Source: Perca fluviatilis
Lineage: Eukaryota; Chordata; Actinopteri; Perciformes; Percidae
DNA: 64,000 bases
Direction of reading: 5' to 3'
Assembly: GCF_010015445.1 (NCBI RefSeq)
Contig: NC_053128.1
Coordinates: 11,220,340-11,284,339, forward strand
Shown here: positions 27,309-39,585 of the stretch, one piece after another
Layout of the letters: every line of letters begins with the position of its first letter
Position numbering within the stretch: position 1 is the first letter of the stretch
The notes under the pieces: generated by a model
What the model saw: the letters and a program-made list of their open reading frames with translations, nothing else
Database searches by the model: none
Told to the model about the DNA's origin: nothing
Made by a program: the position numbers and the translations under genes

Positions 27309-27478
27309 CAACCTCAGCCTGTCAGTCATTTTCTCAAAGGTAGAGCAGGATACCCAGGGCTCAGTTTACACCTATCGCCATTTCTAGCCACTGGGGGACC
27401 ATAGGCAGACTGGGGGAATGCATATTAATGTTAAAAAAAACCTCATAAAGTGAAATTTTCATGCCATGGGACCTTTAA

Positions 27479-30400
27479 ACCAATCACAATCGTCTTGGGC
27501 GTCGCTGAGGCCAGGATTCATCAATGATGTCCTTGCAAAATAAATAGCGGAAGGGGAGGAGAATGTCTGGCATTGCATTATTTTCCCATCATGCCTGCTC
27601 TGGGCAATTTATCGTTTAAACGATGGATCCTCTGGCCAACCTAAATTAACAAATTTTGCACGTTTCAATAAATTTTGTGAATCCCCTATGAATTCGCCAA
27701 CAACAATTCCAACAACCAATGACATCTAACCAACCTATCCGCTCCCAGTCTAGACCAGAAGTCATACTGCCCATTTCACTTTTTCCTCTTTCTAAAAAAT
27801 AGGAAACAAAGAACATGGGAAGTCTGTCGGTAAGTTCTTCATCTTAAGTTCTTCATCTTAAACCAAAAAAGGTTTATGTAGTTTCTATTTAAAATGAAAC
27901 AATTACACTTCCACGTAAATGAGGATAAACAGCTACTGATGTGGAGGAGTGGACGAAAAAAGGTGAGTCTGTGTCAAAGTGTCTTGCTATGACTCAGTAG
28001 TCTTCAAGCCATCAGTCTGCGGAGACTAATTATGCCAATTACAGTGCTGAGGAGGAAAAACAAACTGTCCCTTCCCTCCGATGACATCAGAAACTAGGAA
28101 CTTGCCACTTGAAGACTTGTTCAGAGGCAGCCGGTGATGGACGATGTTCATGTGTATCGAGGAAGCACTTAAACACATTTGAGTACTGTACAGTGTGTGT
28201 TTGATCCTGTGCAACACCTGGATTGGGCCCAAGGCAGATGTTGGTGAACACGGTGCCCAATGTGAACCCCCCCCCCGGCTGGGTTAAGAGAGGCAGTATC
28301 GCGGCCCATAAAAATGGTTACTGTTCTCCTACACAAAGTTGGACATGTTTACATGTGATTTAGGCTAACAGATCCATTTCAATTAGTGTCGGCTAAGACA
28401 AAAGAAGCTGGTTCACATTTAGGTTTTGGGCCACAGAAACAATATCAGAGCTTTTTTTTTTTTTCTCAGCAGAGTGCTTGAATTTATTGACTCTATTACA
28501 AGCCTTTGAGACCTCTCTCTTTCATTTTTTCCCCTCTGATTATTATTCTTCTGTGACGTGCCGGTCTGTTTGTAATAAAATCCAAATGGAGAAGGTTCTG
28601 GCTCCAGGCCCTGAGCTGGATCTGCGCACCCCCCCCCCCCCCAGAGAACAAGCCTGGGATAAAGGGAAAAGCAAGAATGGGATAGATGGATCAATAGACG
28701 GACACGTAGAAAGAGAGATTCATAGATAGATAAGAGAGATCCAAACGAGGAGCAGAAGGAAAGGAAAGTGGGAGAAAGTCTCAGAGAAAGCTGGAGACCC
28801 TGGGGGCCAGTCGGAGGGGATGAGATAGGAAACTATGTGTGTACGTGCTGCAGGAAGAGGTCTAGCAAGCTGGGGGTTGGTGTGTGTGTGTGTGTCGGGG
28901 GGGGGGGGGTTATGTCCTGGCGAGTGTGTGTGTTCTGTGTGCGATTGTCACTGGAGGAGTGTACTCTGGATCGGTGCGTCGGCTTATAGCAAACAAATAA
29001 CGCAATAACGCTGTATCCAAGATAAATAAACAAAGTCATGAAAATTTCGTTGCATTGACTGATGAGGCCCGACCTTTCCACCCCCCCGCCCCCTCATCCA
29101 CCCCTTCTGTTGAGCCAATGCACACAGACAGTCTGTCCAGTACACACAAAATCAATTACCTTTTGGCCCATTATCAACAGAATAAGTCACATGGACAACT
29201 CAAACAGCTTATGTCAACAGCGGAACCTTATTCCACTGAATGCTCTGTCTCAAACGCACATTTCATTCGGGTGGGATGTTTCAAATGAGCTCCTTACTAA
29301 CGCACTGCAAGAAAAGCTTCATCTTAAGCAAGCTTTAGTCCATTATGGAGTCCTAAAAGTCCTGTTTTCTTTAACCAAGTAGGAAAATCGAAACATTTAT
29401 GTAGCACAAAGTCGAATTTTCAAGAAGGGTGTCTGTATCTTGAAATCAAGCAAAGGACAATACTTTTCACAAATATTTATCTTCCTTTATGTTCAATTAA
29501 TCAATAGTTGGGTCTATGAAATTTCACAAGTTCCCAGAGCCCAAGGTGATAGCTTCAATTTTTTTTGTTTTCTCCAACCAATGGCCAAAACCCAACCATA
29601 TTCAAACTATGATACAAAACCGAGAAAAGCAGCAAATCCTTAAAAAAAAAAAAAAAGATTTTGCTAAATGTCTTAAATGATCATCAGATTATCAGGACCA
29701 TTTTGTCACTTGACTAAACGATTAATCAGCACCGTTTCCATTACAAACCAACATGCTATCTAGAAGGGAGTGTATTGTCAGCAATAGAATGAGGAAAAAT
29801 GACATTACTTGTATTATTATTTTTGCAGTGCCGTACGTTTGTTACCTGCATAATCGCTGTAAGGACTTTTCCGTCAGTGAGGTATGGTCACGGAACACAC
29901 GATTATACAAGCGAGCCCAGAGTTATTTTCAGGATGGACTCAGATCAAACGAGGACATGGCTCTCTGGTGAATTATCAACACAAGCCATTCTTCCGAGGA
30001 TTAAAGACACATTTTGGAAAAAAAAAAAAAAAAAGTACAAAGGTGGTCAACTGAAGCATCGTGAGCATCAGCAGGCCCTTAAGAGGAGTTGGCATTCATG
30101 TGGATGTACAGTACGTCTCTTTATCTCTCCATGGTGTTCCTGCTCTCATGTTTCATTTTTCCTATCCTCCCTTCTCCTCTGTCCCTGTTTCCTTCAATTT
30201 CTCTCCACGTCTTTTCCTTCTGCCTTCTCTGCTCATCAGAGGGACTCCCCAGAGGTGGAGGATAATCCCAGTTCGGAGCAGCGAGTCTTTCATGTCCTGG
30301 GAAGACACGCTGGCGAGAGTGCTGCCAGCGCTCTTTCCTCTCCGCAGATACCTGCATCAGCTACCTAGCCTTGCTGTCGCTCGCTTTTTCTCGACCCCCC

Positions 30401-30739
30401 CCCCCCTTCCCTCTCTTTTACTTCCTGCGCTTGGCTTTTCACCCATGTTTAGGTTCTCCTTCATTACGGAGCCCATCGGTTCTGCCGGGGACGTGACTAA
30501 CACTCCTAGCTTGTGTTTAGACGGCACAAACCAGACCACAACAGAATACATAAGAAAAGCATGTATCAATGGTAGCCAGGTGCTTTAATGCTAAACTTTT
30601 GTTTGTCTTCTTTCTGAGTGTATAATCATTTTCATCTTCCAATAAACTGGAGGCTAAATCACATGAATAAACCCACCATCAGAAGCATTTAAGAGAATTT
30701 CATCGATTCCGGTGGTCTTTTTTTATTTTTTGGTGATTT
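27479..30739. other. non-coding stretch
   Basis: No gene recognised. Homopolymer runs of C occur at 28267-28276 and 28629-28641, G at 28897-28909, and A at 30020-30034. A hAT-like fragment at 29490-29735 is listed separately. The 61-189 residue open frames at 29799-30588 are pyrimidine-tract artefacts. Confidence 0.35.
29490..29735 (+). repeat. hAT-like interspersed repeat fragment (AATCGAT family)
   Basis: Carries CACAAGTTCCCAGAGCCCAA, CCAATGGCCAAAACCCAACC, AGAAAAGCAGCAAATCCT and, at the end, TGACTAAACGATTAATCAGC. The order matches the copy at 425-725, and the left side has AATTAATCAATAGTT. Diverged; no target duplication seen. Confidence 0.6.
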
Positions 30740-30857
30740 ATCTTGCCCATTTTCGGCCTTTATTTTGACAGGACAGCTGAAGACATGAAAGGGGAGAGAT
30801 GGGGAAGGACATGCAGCAAAGGGCAGCAGGTCGGAGTCGAACCCGGGCCCACTGCGC

Positions 30858-30862
<5 letters not shown>
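30740..30862 (-). mobile_element. antisense tRNA-derived SINE, truncated
   Basis: Antisense body ACAGCTGAAGACATGAAAGG and AAGGACATGCAGCAAAGGGC, then a reverse B box, GGAGTCGAACCCGGG, near 30833-30847. It resembles the body of the SINE at 3069-3252 read backwards (GCTGCGTGTCCT, CTTTCATGTCTA). The tRNA-like head is replaced by the CT/T tract that follows, so the copy is truncated or disrupted by repeat expansion. Confidence 0.75.
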
Positions 30863-31114
<252 letters not shown>

Positions 31115-31119
<5 letters not shown>

Positions 31120-32299
31120 TTAAGTTATTTTTTCAAAGCAGCATTTGCATTATCTAATATGATTCCAGATACGCCGTATTATCCTTAAAGGATAAGTCAA
31201 ATAAATGCTTAAATTTCCATTCTTACAAGCTATTTGGCAAAGTACTGTATTTCACTGTGTAATACGCTCATTTGTTAGCTTATTGTCAATGCAAAGAAAA
31301 CCATTTCTAGAGATTACTGGAGGCAACTGACATTATTACAATACCTGAGGCGTTGTCAGTTCCTAATACGTTTCTAACAAGACAACGCCCTAAAAAGAAT
31401 ACAGTACATCTCCTATATGATATAAGGTAACATATGTACGTGTGGAACAAACAGTTAACCGTGTGATTCTGTCCACACTTCCGAGCTGCAAGTACAAACC
31501 CAGGCAAAGCTTTCACACTTGTAAAAGGCAACAAAATGAGTCATTTTTCCAGAGTCTCACCACTGAACAATGATCCCTCAGTCCTATCAAAAGGCTGCTT
31601 TACTGCAAGATACTTTTTTTCCGATGATGCAATGACAGCGCACATTTGCTGTGCCATTTGTGCTGGGAAAGTCATTTTCTGGAAGGTCCGTTCCCCAGCG
31701 ATACAATCCATATTTCATTTTGCCTGTGCCTCTCATGGCCTGGATGCCCTAGAATTATGTGTTGGGATTGGCTTCATGGCACAGGCCAAATAAAGTGGGT
31801 GTTATGATTGGCATAGACAGCCATGCTTGAGAGAAACAGGTGTTGTTCATTGGCTCAGGCCGATGTGCCCATAGCTGCAGAGGCTTGCGATTGGTGCAGG
31901 GAAGACACCACCACTCTGGGGAGAAAGCTGCTGATGCCGGGCATGTTTGTGGGCACAGGACGGCCGAGGCTGAGGGAGGGGAGGCTGAAGGGGGGGGGGG
32001 GGCACCACAGAGAGAACAGACCACCTGGATCACGGGCCTCAAAGGCTGGCCTGACAGAGTCAATCTGAACAACAGTGAACAGAAGACAGCCAGTCTGCTG
32101 ACTTCCCCTCTCTTGCATTTTCACTGGCAGCTTTCCAACAAACACACGCCGGCCAGCAAAACTTTCAAAAAGGAGCTTCAGCTCGGGTTTTTCCACCAAG
32201 TTAAGGGAGATTTTTTTTTTTTGTACTCTGTCCAGTGAATAGAGAAAGTAGATCAAAAGGCTCCAAAACAACAAGAATAGTCAAGAATCACAATTAAGT
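31115..32299. other. non-coding stretch
   Basis: No gene recognised; a G run of about 13 bases lies at 31990-32002. Open frames at 31755-32274 overlap one another on both strands and show no family. Confidence 0.35.
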
Positions 32300-32347
32300 G
32301 AATCATCTGAATTTCCCCACTGGGGATCAATAAAGGTTTATCTTATC
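32300..32347 (+). repeat. probable LINE/SINE 3' tail
   Basis: ATTTCCCCACTGGGGATCAA followed by TAAAGGTTTATCTTATC: a small CCCC/GGGG hairpin and a TTATC-type repeat tail, as at the 3' ends of several fish LINEs. Only the tail is visible, directly abutting the TTAA element. Confidence 0.5.
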
Positions 32348-32842
32348 TTAAAAGGTGCTGTAGGTACGATTGTGAAGATCCAGGAAAAAATGTGAACATC
32401 GACAACTTCTCAGTCCCTCCCCCCTTTTCCACTAAAGCCCAAAACTGTCTCCTAAGCCCCTTCCCCCACAAGGGAGAATGAGGGGCCGTCCACACGTAAA
32501 CGTTTTTTTGAGCAAACGCACATGTTTTGCATTGTTTGGGCCGACCGTCCAGACGAATCCTGCAAACGCACTGCCTGAAAACGCACTTTTTTGAAACCTG
32601 GTCTCAGGGTGAAAAAATCCGAAAACGGCTCTCGTTTGGCTTCGTATGGATGGTGAATACGAATCCGTATTGATGATGTCATCGCCACACCCCTCTTTTA
32701 CACCCTCTCCCACGGCCGCTGACGCACACAACTGCGTTGAAGCTAAGCGAGCATGTCCCATCTCCATGGTCAAACCAGCTCACTTCATCTAAATACTGTG
32801 TCTCTGCTCCCTGACCCTTCCCTCTGGATTCTACACAAGATA

Positions 32843-34470
32843 CAGTGCCTTGCGAAAGTATTCGGCCCCCTTGAACGTTTCGACCTTTTGCCACATTTCA
32901 GGCCTCAAACATAAAGATATAAAACTGTAATTTTTTGTGAAGAATCAACAACAAGTGGGTCCCAATTATGAAGTGGAACGAAATTCATTGGCTGTTTCAA
33001 ACTTTTTTAACAAATAAAAAACTGAAAAAGTGGACGTGCAAAATTATTCAGCCCCTTTACTTTCAGTGCAGCAAACTCTCTCCAGAAGTTCAGTGAGGAT
33101 CTCTGAATGATCCAATGTTGACCTAAATGACTAATGATGATAAATAGAATCCAGCTGTGTGTAATCAAGTCTCCGTATAAATGCACCTGCTCTGTGATAG
33201 TCTCAGAGGTCCGTTTAAAGCGCAGAGAGCATCATGAAGAACAAGGAACACACCAGGCAGGTCCGAGATACTGTTGTGGAGAAGTTTAAAGCCGGATTTG
33301 GATACAAAAAGATTTCCCAAGCTTTAAACATCCCAAGGAGCACTGTGCAAGCGATAATATTGAAATGGAAGGAGTATCAGACCACTACAAATCTACGAAG
33401 ACCCCGGGCCCTCTAAACTTTCAGCTCATACAATGAGAAGACTGATCAGAGATGCAGCCAAGAGGCCCATGATCACTCTGGATGAACTGCAGAGATCTAC
33501 AGCTGAGGCGGGAGACTCTGTCCATAGGACAACAATCAGTCGTATACTGCACAAATCTGGCCTTTATGGAAGAGTGGCAAGAAGAAAGCCATTTCTTAAA
33601 GATATCCATAAAAAGTGTGTCGTTTAAAGTTTGCCAAAAGCCACCTGGGAGACACACCAAACATGTGGAAGAAGTTGCTCTGGTCAGATGAAACCAAAAT
33701 CGAACTGTTTGGCAACAATGCAAAACGTTATGTTTGGCGTTAAAGCAACACAGCTCATCACCCTGAACACACCATCCCCACTGTCAAACATGGTGGTGGC
33801 AGCATCATGGTTTGGGCCTGCTTTTCTTCAGCAGGGACAGGGAAGATGGTTAAAATTGATGGGAAGATGGATGGAGCCAAATACAGGACCATTCTGGAAG
33901 AAAACCTGATGGAGTCTGCAAAAGACCTGAGACTGGGACGGAGATTTGTCTTCCAACAAGACAATGATCCAAAACATAAAGCAAAATCTACAATGGAATG
34001 GTTCACAAATAAACATATCCAGGTGTTAGAATGGCCAAGTCAAAGTCCAGGCCTGAATCCAATCGAGAATCTGTGGAAAGAACTGAAAACTGCTGTTCAC
34101 AAACGCTCTCCATCCAACCTCACTGAGCTCGAGCTGTTTTGCAAGGAGGAATGGGCAAAAATGTCAGCTCTCGATGTGCAAAACTGATAGAGACATACCC
34201 TGCGAACTTACAGCTGTAATCGCAGCAAAAGGTGGCGCTACAAAGTATTAACTTAAGGGGGCTGAATAATTTTGCACGCCCAATATTTCAGTTTTTTATT
34301 TGTTTAAAAGGTTTGAAATATCCAATACATTTTGTTCCACTTCATGATTGTGTCCCACTTGTTGTTGATTCTTCACAAAAAATTACAGTTTTATATCTTT
34401 ATGTTTGAGGCCTGAAATGTGGCAAAAGGTCGAAAAGTTCAAGGGGGCCGAATACTTTCGCAAGGCACTG
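32843..34470 (+). mobile_element. Tc1-type transposon, inactive
   Basis: A 1628-bp element bordered by TA dinucleotides (32841-32842, 34471-34472). The ends are CAGTGCCTTGCGAAAGTATT and AATACTTTCGCAAGGCACTG. Terminal inverted repeats are about 218 bp (32843-33061 and 34253-34470), with only scattered mismatches, so the insertion is fairly recent. It contains a broken DD34E transposase reading rightwards. It is inserted inside the 32480-35144 element. Confidence 0.95.
33234..34186 (+). pseudogene. Tc1-family DD34E transposase, broken
   Basis: The product would cut and rejoin DNA at TA sites. The N-terminus (from ATG 33234) has the paired-like helix-turn-helix (FGYKKISQALNIPRSTVQAI), followed by a basic RRPR segment resembling the GRPR hook. 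Catalytic codons remain: Asp at 33687-33689 (WSDE), Asp at 33960-33962 (QQDND) and Glu at 34065-34067 (NPIEN), with 34 residues between the last two. It is broken by a shift to the +1 frame near 33410-33430, a return to the first frame near 33620-33627, and an in-frame TAA at 33741. The ending after ALDVQN is shorter than usual. It is not functional as it stands. Confidence 0.93.
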
Positions 34471-35368
34471 TATATTGATAACGTTATGTAGCCAACGTTA
34501 AACATCGCTAAAGTAGCTGACCGCTCCAGCAGCGAAGTAACGTTAACGTTAGCTGCTATGGCTATCTGTTTATAAAGTGGAAGTAGATAACTTATCAACT
34601 AGCTAGTTAATCTGTCTGCTTATCAACTCCTTGAACGGATTGTAGTAACTTTTACCACGGCTTATCGTAGAAAGGCTACTGCAAGAAAAACGTATAGATT
34701 ATTAAAAAGACATCATTCATGGATCATTGATGTTCGTTTGACTGCCGATGTTAGAGCTAACGTTAGCTCGCTGCTAGCGCGCTGCAATCATGCAAAATAA
34801 AAAGCAATCCAACAGCACATTATACAACGTAAACAAAGACACGTTTTTTTGCGGCAGCCTTTATAAAATGAGCAGCGGTGAAAGTTATTATAGTCCACGG
34901 ATGTATTAAGAGAAAATGATAATCTAGCTAGTCATGTTATGATGGGAAGTGGAAGTGACTATGCTCTTCTTCTCCGTTTTTTGGTGAATTTCTGTAGCAG
35001 AAACAGCGCCGCCTATAGGCCTGGCATATGAAGTAGCGTATTGAGTCATTTACAAGTGGATTCGTTTGGACGCAACTATTCTTGAAACGAATCCAGGGAA
35101 GACGGGTAAAAAAAGATCGTTTTGGTACGTGTGGACGGGGCCTCAATGTGTGTGCATGAGCAGTGATTGACACGCAGTTAGACACCCCCCCTGGCCCTGA
35201 TTGGTGCATCTGAACAGGGAGCGGTGGATTTTTGCATATCGCACTACAGGCTGTCGATGGTGCCAGCCATTAATTACCTGCTTCATGTAGTTCTACTGGA
35301 ACATAGGGTCAGTTTCAGCAAATATGACGGAAAGTTAGTTTTATAAGGCTTACCTACTGCACCTTTAA

Positions 35369-38301
35369 GTCTTAAAGGATAGTGGTGCGATCAAAGGGTA
35401 CGTACAAAGATGCACTCAAGAAACAAACACTGCTCTTGGAGGAGACATGGTTATAATCTATAAACTACTACAAAACAAAAATTGCGGTTTATTCATCGAT
35501 CAAAAAATAACTGCTGTCAATATGTTATCTTTCTTTATCAGGGTTCAAAGAAGACAAAATACATAAGTATATATAATATATATCCTTAAATTGGGGTTGT
35601 GTCTTGATGTAATATTTAAACACAGGACGGTGATGAGTGTCACCCAAAAGCCCAGACGATTTTCAAAAGAAGCTTTAGTTTGGATTTTTCCACCAAATTA
35701 GGGGGGATGTTTTTTTGCCTTGTCCAGTATAGGGTTCAAAACTCAAAGAATGGAAACACTGTTGGGGGACTCTATCAAGTACTACACTAATATTTGAGTA
35801 ACTGAAGTGGCAAGCCTAAAGAATGGAGAAAAAAAAAAAAAAAAAAAAAAAAACGTACTGAGTAATTTCCGTTTATAACAGAGTCCTCAATATCCTAAGT
35901 GGGAAATAAAACCTTTGTACAAGGATTATGTCGAAATGATTTTCTGCATCTTAAAAAAAAAAAAAAAGAATGTGGCAGTTTGCTACACCACAGTCCAAAA
36001 GCCCATTTTTTTTAACTTGTGCTGTAAAACAAGTTAATTTGAACTGTAAACCGGTTGGAATTCATTCTTACTGCACTGCCCATTTAAAGAAGAAAAAACA
36101 ACCCTTAAAGCACTCGTTTCCAGACCAAAATGACTTGATACTTTTTGCAGTGTAGACAAACTAAAACTTGTGGGACAATACAGAGTTTGTGTTTCTTAAA
36201 GTGCATAAAGAAGCGTATCGGAGTGAGCGAGTTCAGTATATTCATGCCGTTTTATGGTCCACGTGGGCTAACTTTACATTAATCAACCCCTAGCTTCTGT
36301 CATCCCCCCCGCCCCCCCGGCCTCCTGACTGAGCCTTTTTACATTACGGAGCGAGGCTGACCTGGGCTGACCCAGACACTCGGCCTCAGTCGAGCCTAGG
36401 CCAAAGGGCTTCAGATCTGGTGCAACAGAAGTTATTGACATTACTGTTTTTTGACAAAACCTTTTATTTCCTGTCCTCCATGACCCTGCATCCTTCTCTA
36501 TGAGGTCATTCTGCCATGACCAACAGAGGTCCTCAGGGTAAAGAGGGTGTGGGATTCCTCCTCTTTTCCTAAGGATACTGCGTGGGGGGAGGGAGGGGGG
36601 AGGGGAGAGGAACAAGAGAAAACATCCAAACATCAACAGAGGAGAAAAGGCTCAGCCAAGTCAGCAAACTAATGGGAGGAGGCAACTGACAGATAACTCC
36701 GCACACAAATACACAGCTCCTCATTACCACACACATGCTGAAGTGTTTTATTTGGACTCAACCTCGAGTGATAGGCTGCCTGACTCTCTACAGCTGAGAG
36801 AAACTCCGTCCTCTCACCATGAGGAGTGGCGAGCAGGACAGGACTCCAGCGGTCACATGTTGCCTCTGGAGATAAGTCATGGATCTTTCACAAACACTGC
36901 TATCCCACCCACAGAAACATGATTAACATGCCAATTAGACCAGGAAGCAGTGGGCCTCAAGGCCTTTGTTTTATTTTTTTGCCATAAATAGAATTCAAAA
37001 ACGCATGCAAACACACCGTAGAGATATAACGCCACGCATGAAAGCACATTGTGCACAGGCACGAATGCATAAACACAGATACCATGAAATGATCAACTGA
37101 TTCTTCATTCCAATACACACTTCCATCCACCCACACACAACATACATATTTAGACTTACACAACAACATTTGCCTCTCGTTTGCTGCTTACAACCCAGTA
37201 TCTGGAACATACAGCCACGGGAGGATGGATGACGGGAAACAATAACTCGAGTGACGGGAAAGTAGTCAACAATTATTCTAAGAATGAATTCAGAATTTTA
37301 TTATTAAATCATTGCAATGTCAGAAAATGGTAAAAATTTACAACATGTCAGGCTCCTAGCAGTCTCGTCATGTCTTTAAACTGCTTGATTTGTCTGACCA
37401 AAGGTACATTAAAAAACACATTCTCTCATTTCAGAAGCTGGACCCAGTGAATGTCTGTTTTTTGCATAATAAATGACTTAAACAATTTGATCATCAAAAA
37501 GAAAAAAAGAATAGCCATTGAATAACCATTTCAACACTATTACTACAGATGTTTTTGAACTGTTGTTCAGACACAAACAAAATAAAAATATTTCATCACT
37601 TCAGGTTCTGGGAAATGGCGATTGCCAGTTCATATTTTCTGACATTTTACAGACTAATAGATTGAATAAAAAAAATACTCAACAGACTCGTTGATTAGGA
37701 AAACAACAAGCGGCTCCACTATGGAATATGGTACAGAGTGGCATGCAGCAGCGTCGTCTGAGGGACAGACGCTGAGATGAACCAATCCGAGCTCTGGAAG
37801 CAGCGGCCCGGCCTGACGCTGACTGATAGCTGGCTGTGGATCCTGAAGGGGCATCGGGAGTTTAATCACCCATAACCGCAATTACAGACGTACACGTCAG
37901 ACTCATAAAGCACTGAAACAAGATGAGCGCCTCCCTCCTCTCGTCCCCTTGGCGCACATCAACCAAATTCCACTAAAGCTCAAGGAGGAGCGAGGGAGCT
38001 GAAGGCATAAGCCTAGAGAGAGAGAGAGAGAGAACGAGATCTATCTCTACCTAGTGCACTCCCTTAGAGGGAGAATTGCGGCGCATTAATTAGTGCTTTT
38101 AATACACTTATGAGCCATAAAACAAGTCGTTATGCACTCGCTGTGTAGTAGCGTGGCCTTGTTGTCAAAGTGAAGAGGTGTGCCTGCCGTGTTTCTACTT
38201 TAGATATTTGGAGATCTCTAAGAGCCTTGAAACACAAGATTCAAAGGATTGCACTTCTGCATCAGTGATTGCACAAAAAGAAACATTAACATATCAAATA
38301 C

Positions 38302-38305
<4 letters not shown>
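35369..38305. other. non-coding stretch
   Basis: No gene recognised. Poly-A runs occur at 35829-35853 and 35953-35967, a C run at 36304-36318, and a short (GA)n run at 38017-38032. A hAT-like fragment lies at 37290-37665 (listed). Confidence 0.35.
37290..37665 (+). repeat. hAT-like repeat, possibly two opposed copies
   Basis: GCAATGTCAGAAAATGGTAA (37315) and TCAGAAGCTGGACCCAGTGA with AAATGACTTAAACAATTTGA (about 37430-37490) follow the AATCGAT-family order in plus sense. ATATTTTCTGACATTTTACA at 37633 is the same head motif in minus sense. Either an inverted pair or a rearranged copy. No clean ends. Confidence 0.5.

Positions 38306-38339
<34 letters not shown>
38306..38339 (+). repeat. (CA)n microsatellite
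   Basis: CA tract of about 34 bases. Confidence 0.95.
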
Positions 38340-38341
<2 letters not shown>

Positions 38342-39080
38342 CTAAAGTGAGCACGTGGACGTGCACACAAGCCCACACTCTTAATGATCACATAAAAGCT
38401 CATAGTAGACCGTAAGACAGGCCTTAGGATGGATTAAGATGCAAGCCTTTATCAGTGGGTTCCCACAATCCCCTGTAGAATATCTCAGCCCTCCGTCTTT
38501 CTCTTTTTTGTTTTTCTTGCTCCACTCCCTCTCCCCTTTCCATTTCCCCTGTACCTCAGGGATAGTGCTGGGAGAGAGAAAACAGAAGTGGAAGAGAATG
38601 ATGGGATGATGGTAGAGAAGAAGGAAGACATAGTTGAACAAGTATGCTAATGGACAGGCCACGAGCAGGAGGTCGACTCCTTTCACAACTCAGCGGTTTT
38701 GACAGCGAAGCAGCAAACCGGATCCAAAGTCGTCCTTGTGGCCATAATAAGTCCCGCACAAGAGGCTGAGATTAGTTAGAGGGTGGGCGGGATAGAATGC
38801 CAGGACTCACCAGGTCAAGTGGTTGTCATCTGCAGAGGGCTGACAGTAGAGAACAGTGAAGGACGCATCACACGAGAAGACTATTTTTCTACACTGAAAG
38901 CAGCATGTTGGCAGCGGCTGCAGTTATCCATCAGATTCACCGATGGATCGGTCCTGCCACGGAACTGCTGGGTGCTCAGAAATGTCTCGACAGCACCCGT
39001 GGTCCAATACACAACCACGTATGCGCTGAAGTGGGACAGTAAGTTAAGGGATGAGACAGCTGGAAACAAAAGTGCTGATG
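38340..39080. other. non-coding stretch
   Basis: Unique-looking; no gene, RNA or repeat recognised. Confidence 0.35.
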
Positions 39081-39088
39081 CTATAAAC

Positions 39089-39447
39089 CAGGGGTCTTCA
39101 ACTTTTTTTAGGACAAGGACCCCTCAGCTGAACAACAAACGGAGCAGGGACCCCTTACTACATATATTGTATAAAATTGAGTTGCATATTAAACTGGGCT
39201 TACAATAACATGTAGGTCGGCCTAAAGCCTTTAGACATTATGGTGCATACAATACTAAGCTTTTAAAATAAAAATTCTTGGCATGATTACATATTTATAC
39301 ACCATGTTTTAATGTTAACATGCGGCAAAGTGAATCCATAAGCTTAACTGTATCTGTGGATGGCTGGCTTATGGATACCTTGGCTTACTTTAGCTAAAAA
39401 AAACTATTTATCTTTACTAATATTCATTCAATATTTTCAGACATACA

Positions 39448-39483
<36 letters not shown>

Positions 39484-39577
39484 TTTTTTTTAAACCATCA
39501 AACAATTATTTGGAGGCCCCCCTGCAGCAACTCTAAGGACCCCCTAGGGGTCACGGACCCCCTGTTGAAGATCCCTG
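39089..39577. mobile_element. hAT-like MITE
   Basis: The ends CAGGGGTCTTCAAC (39089) and GTTGAAGATCCCTG (39577) are inverted with one mismatch. Further in, GGACAAGGACCCC is mirrored by GGGGTCACGGACCCC. Flanking 8-mers CTATAAAC and CTTTAAAG match at 6 of 8 positions, fitting an old hAT duplication. The element has no coding sequence and contains an ACAT repeat at 39441-39476. Similar ends are common in fish genomes as I recall. Confidence 0.75.
39441..39476 (+). repeat. (ACAT)n microsatellite
   Basis: About eight ACAT/CATA units followed by TATATAT, inside the hAT-like MITE. Confidence 0.95.
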
Positions 39578-39585
39578 CTTTAAAG

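Larger units (their letters stand above)
25739..27478 (+). mobile_element. TTAA-flanked DNA element with internal amplification and nested insertions
   Basis: The left end is TTAA then AGGTCCCATGACATGG (25739-25758) and the right end is CATGCCATGGGACCT then TTAA (ending 27478): imperfect inverted ends flanked by TTAA, as in piggyBac-type transposition. The right arm (27310-27474) with GGATACCCAGGGCTCAGTTT and TAGCCACTGGGGGACCATAG is, from memory, part of a common fish repeat. The middle is rebuilt: a 46-bp minisatellite (25773-26652), a Tc1-type MITE (26653-27185) and a LINE-like tail (27188-27308). No transposase remains. The piggyBac assignment rests only on TTAA; the TTTAAA palindrome leaves the exact junction ambiguous. 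Confidence 0.75.
32480..35144. mobile_element. middle element of the nest, CCGTCCACACG ends
   Basis: The left end is GAGGGGCCGTCCACACGT (32480-32497) and the right end is ACGTGTGGACGGGGCCTC (35127-35144): inverted ends of 18 bp with one mismatch. AAT lies directly at both borders, possibly a 3-bp target duplication. Without the Tc1 inside, it would be about 1.03 kb. The interior has GAAAACGC/CGTTTT motifs near both ends and repeated AACGTTA around 34480-34560. No transposase; superfamily not assigned. Confidence 0.75.
32348..35368. mobile_element. outer TTAA-flanked element of a three-level nest
   Basis: The left end is TTAA then AAGGTGCTGTAGGTA (32348-32366). The right end is TACCTACTGCACCT then TTAA (35351-35368). 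These are inverted ends of about 15 bp with one mismatch, flanked by TTAA. The original interior is now split by the 32480-35144 insertion. Left arm 32352-32479 and right arm 35145-35364 remain; the right arm holds TCTACTGGAACATAGGGTCA and AAATATGACGGAAAGTTAGT. No coding sequence. piggyBac-type mobilisation is inferred from TTAA alone. Confidence 0.75.

Noticed and set aside
29799..30588. Overlapping 175 and 189 residue open frames
   Set aside because: Two frames of the same pyrimidine-rich sequence, interrupted by poly-A and poly-C runs; neither matches a family I know.
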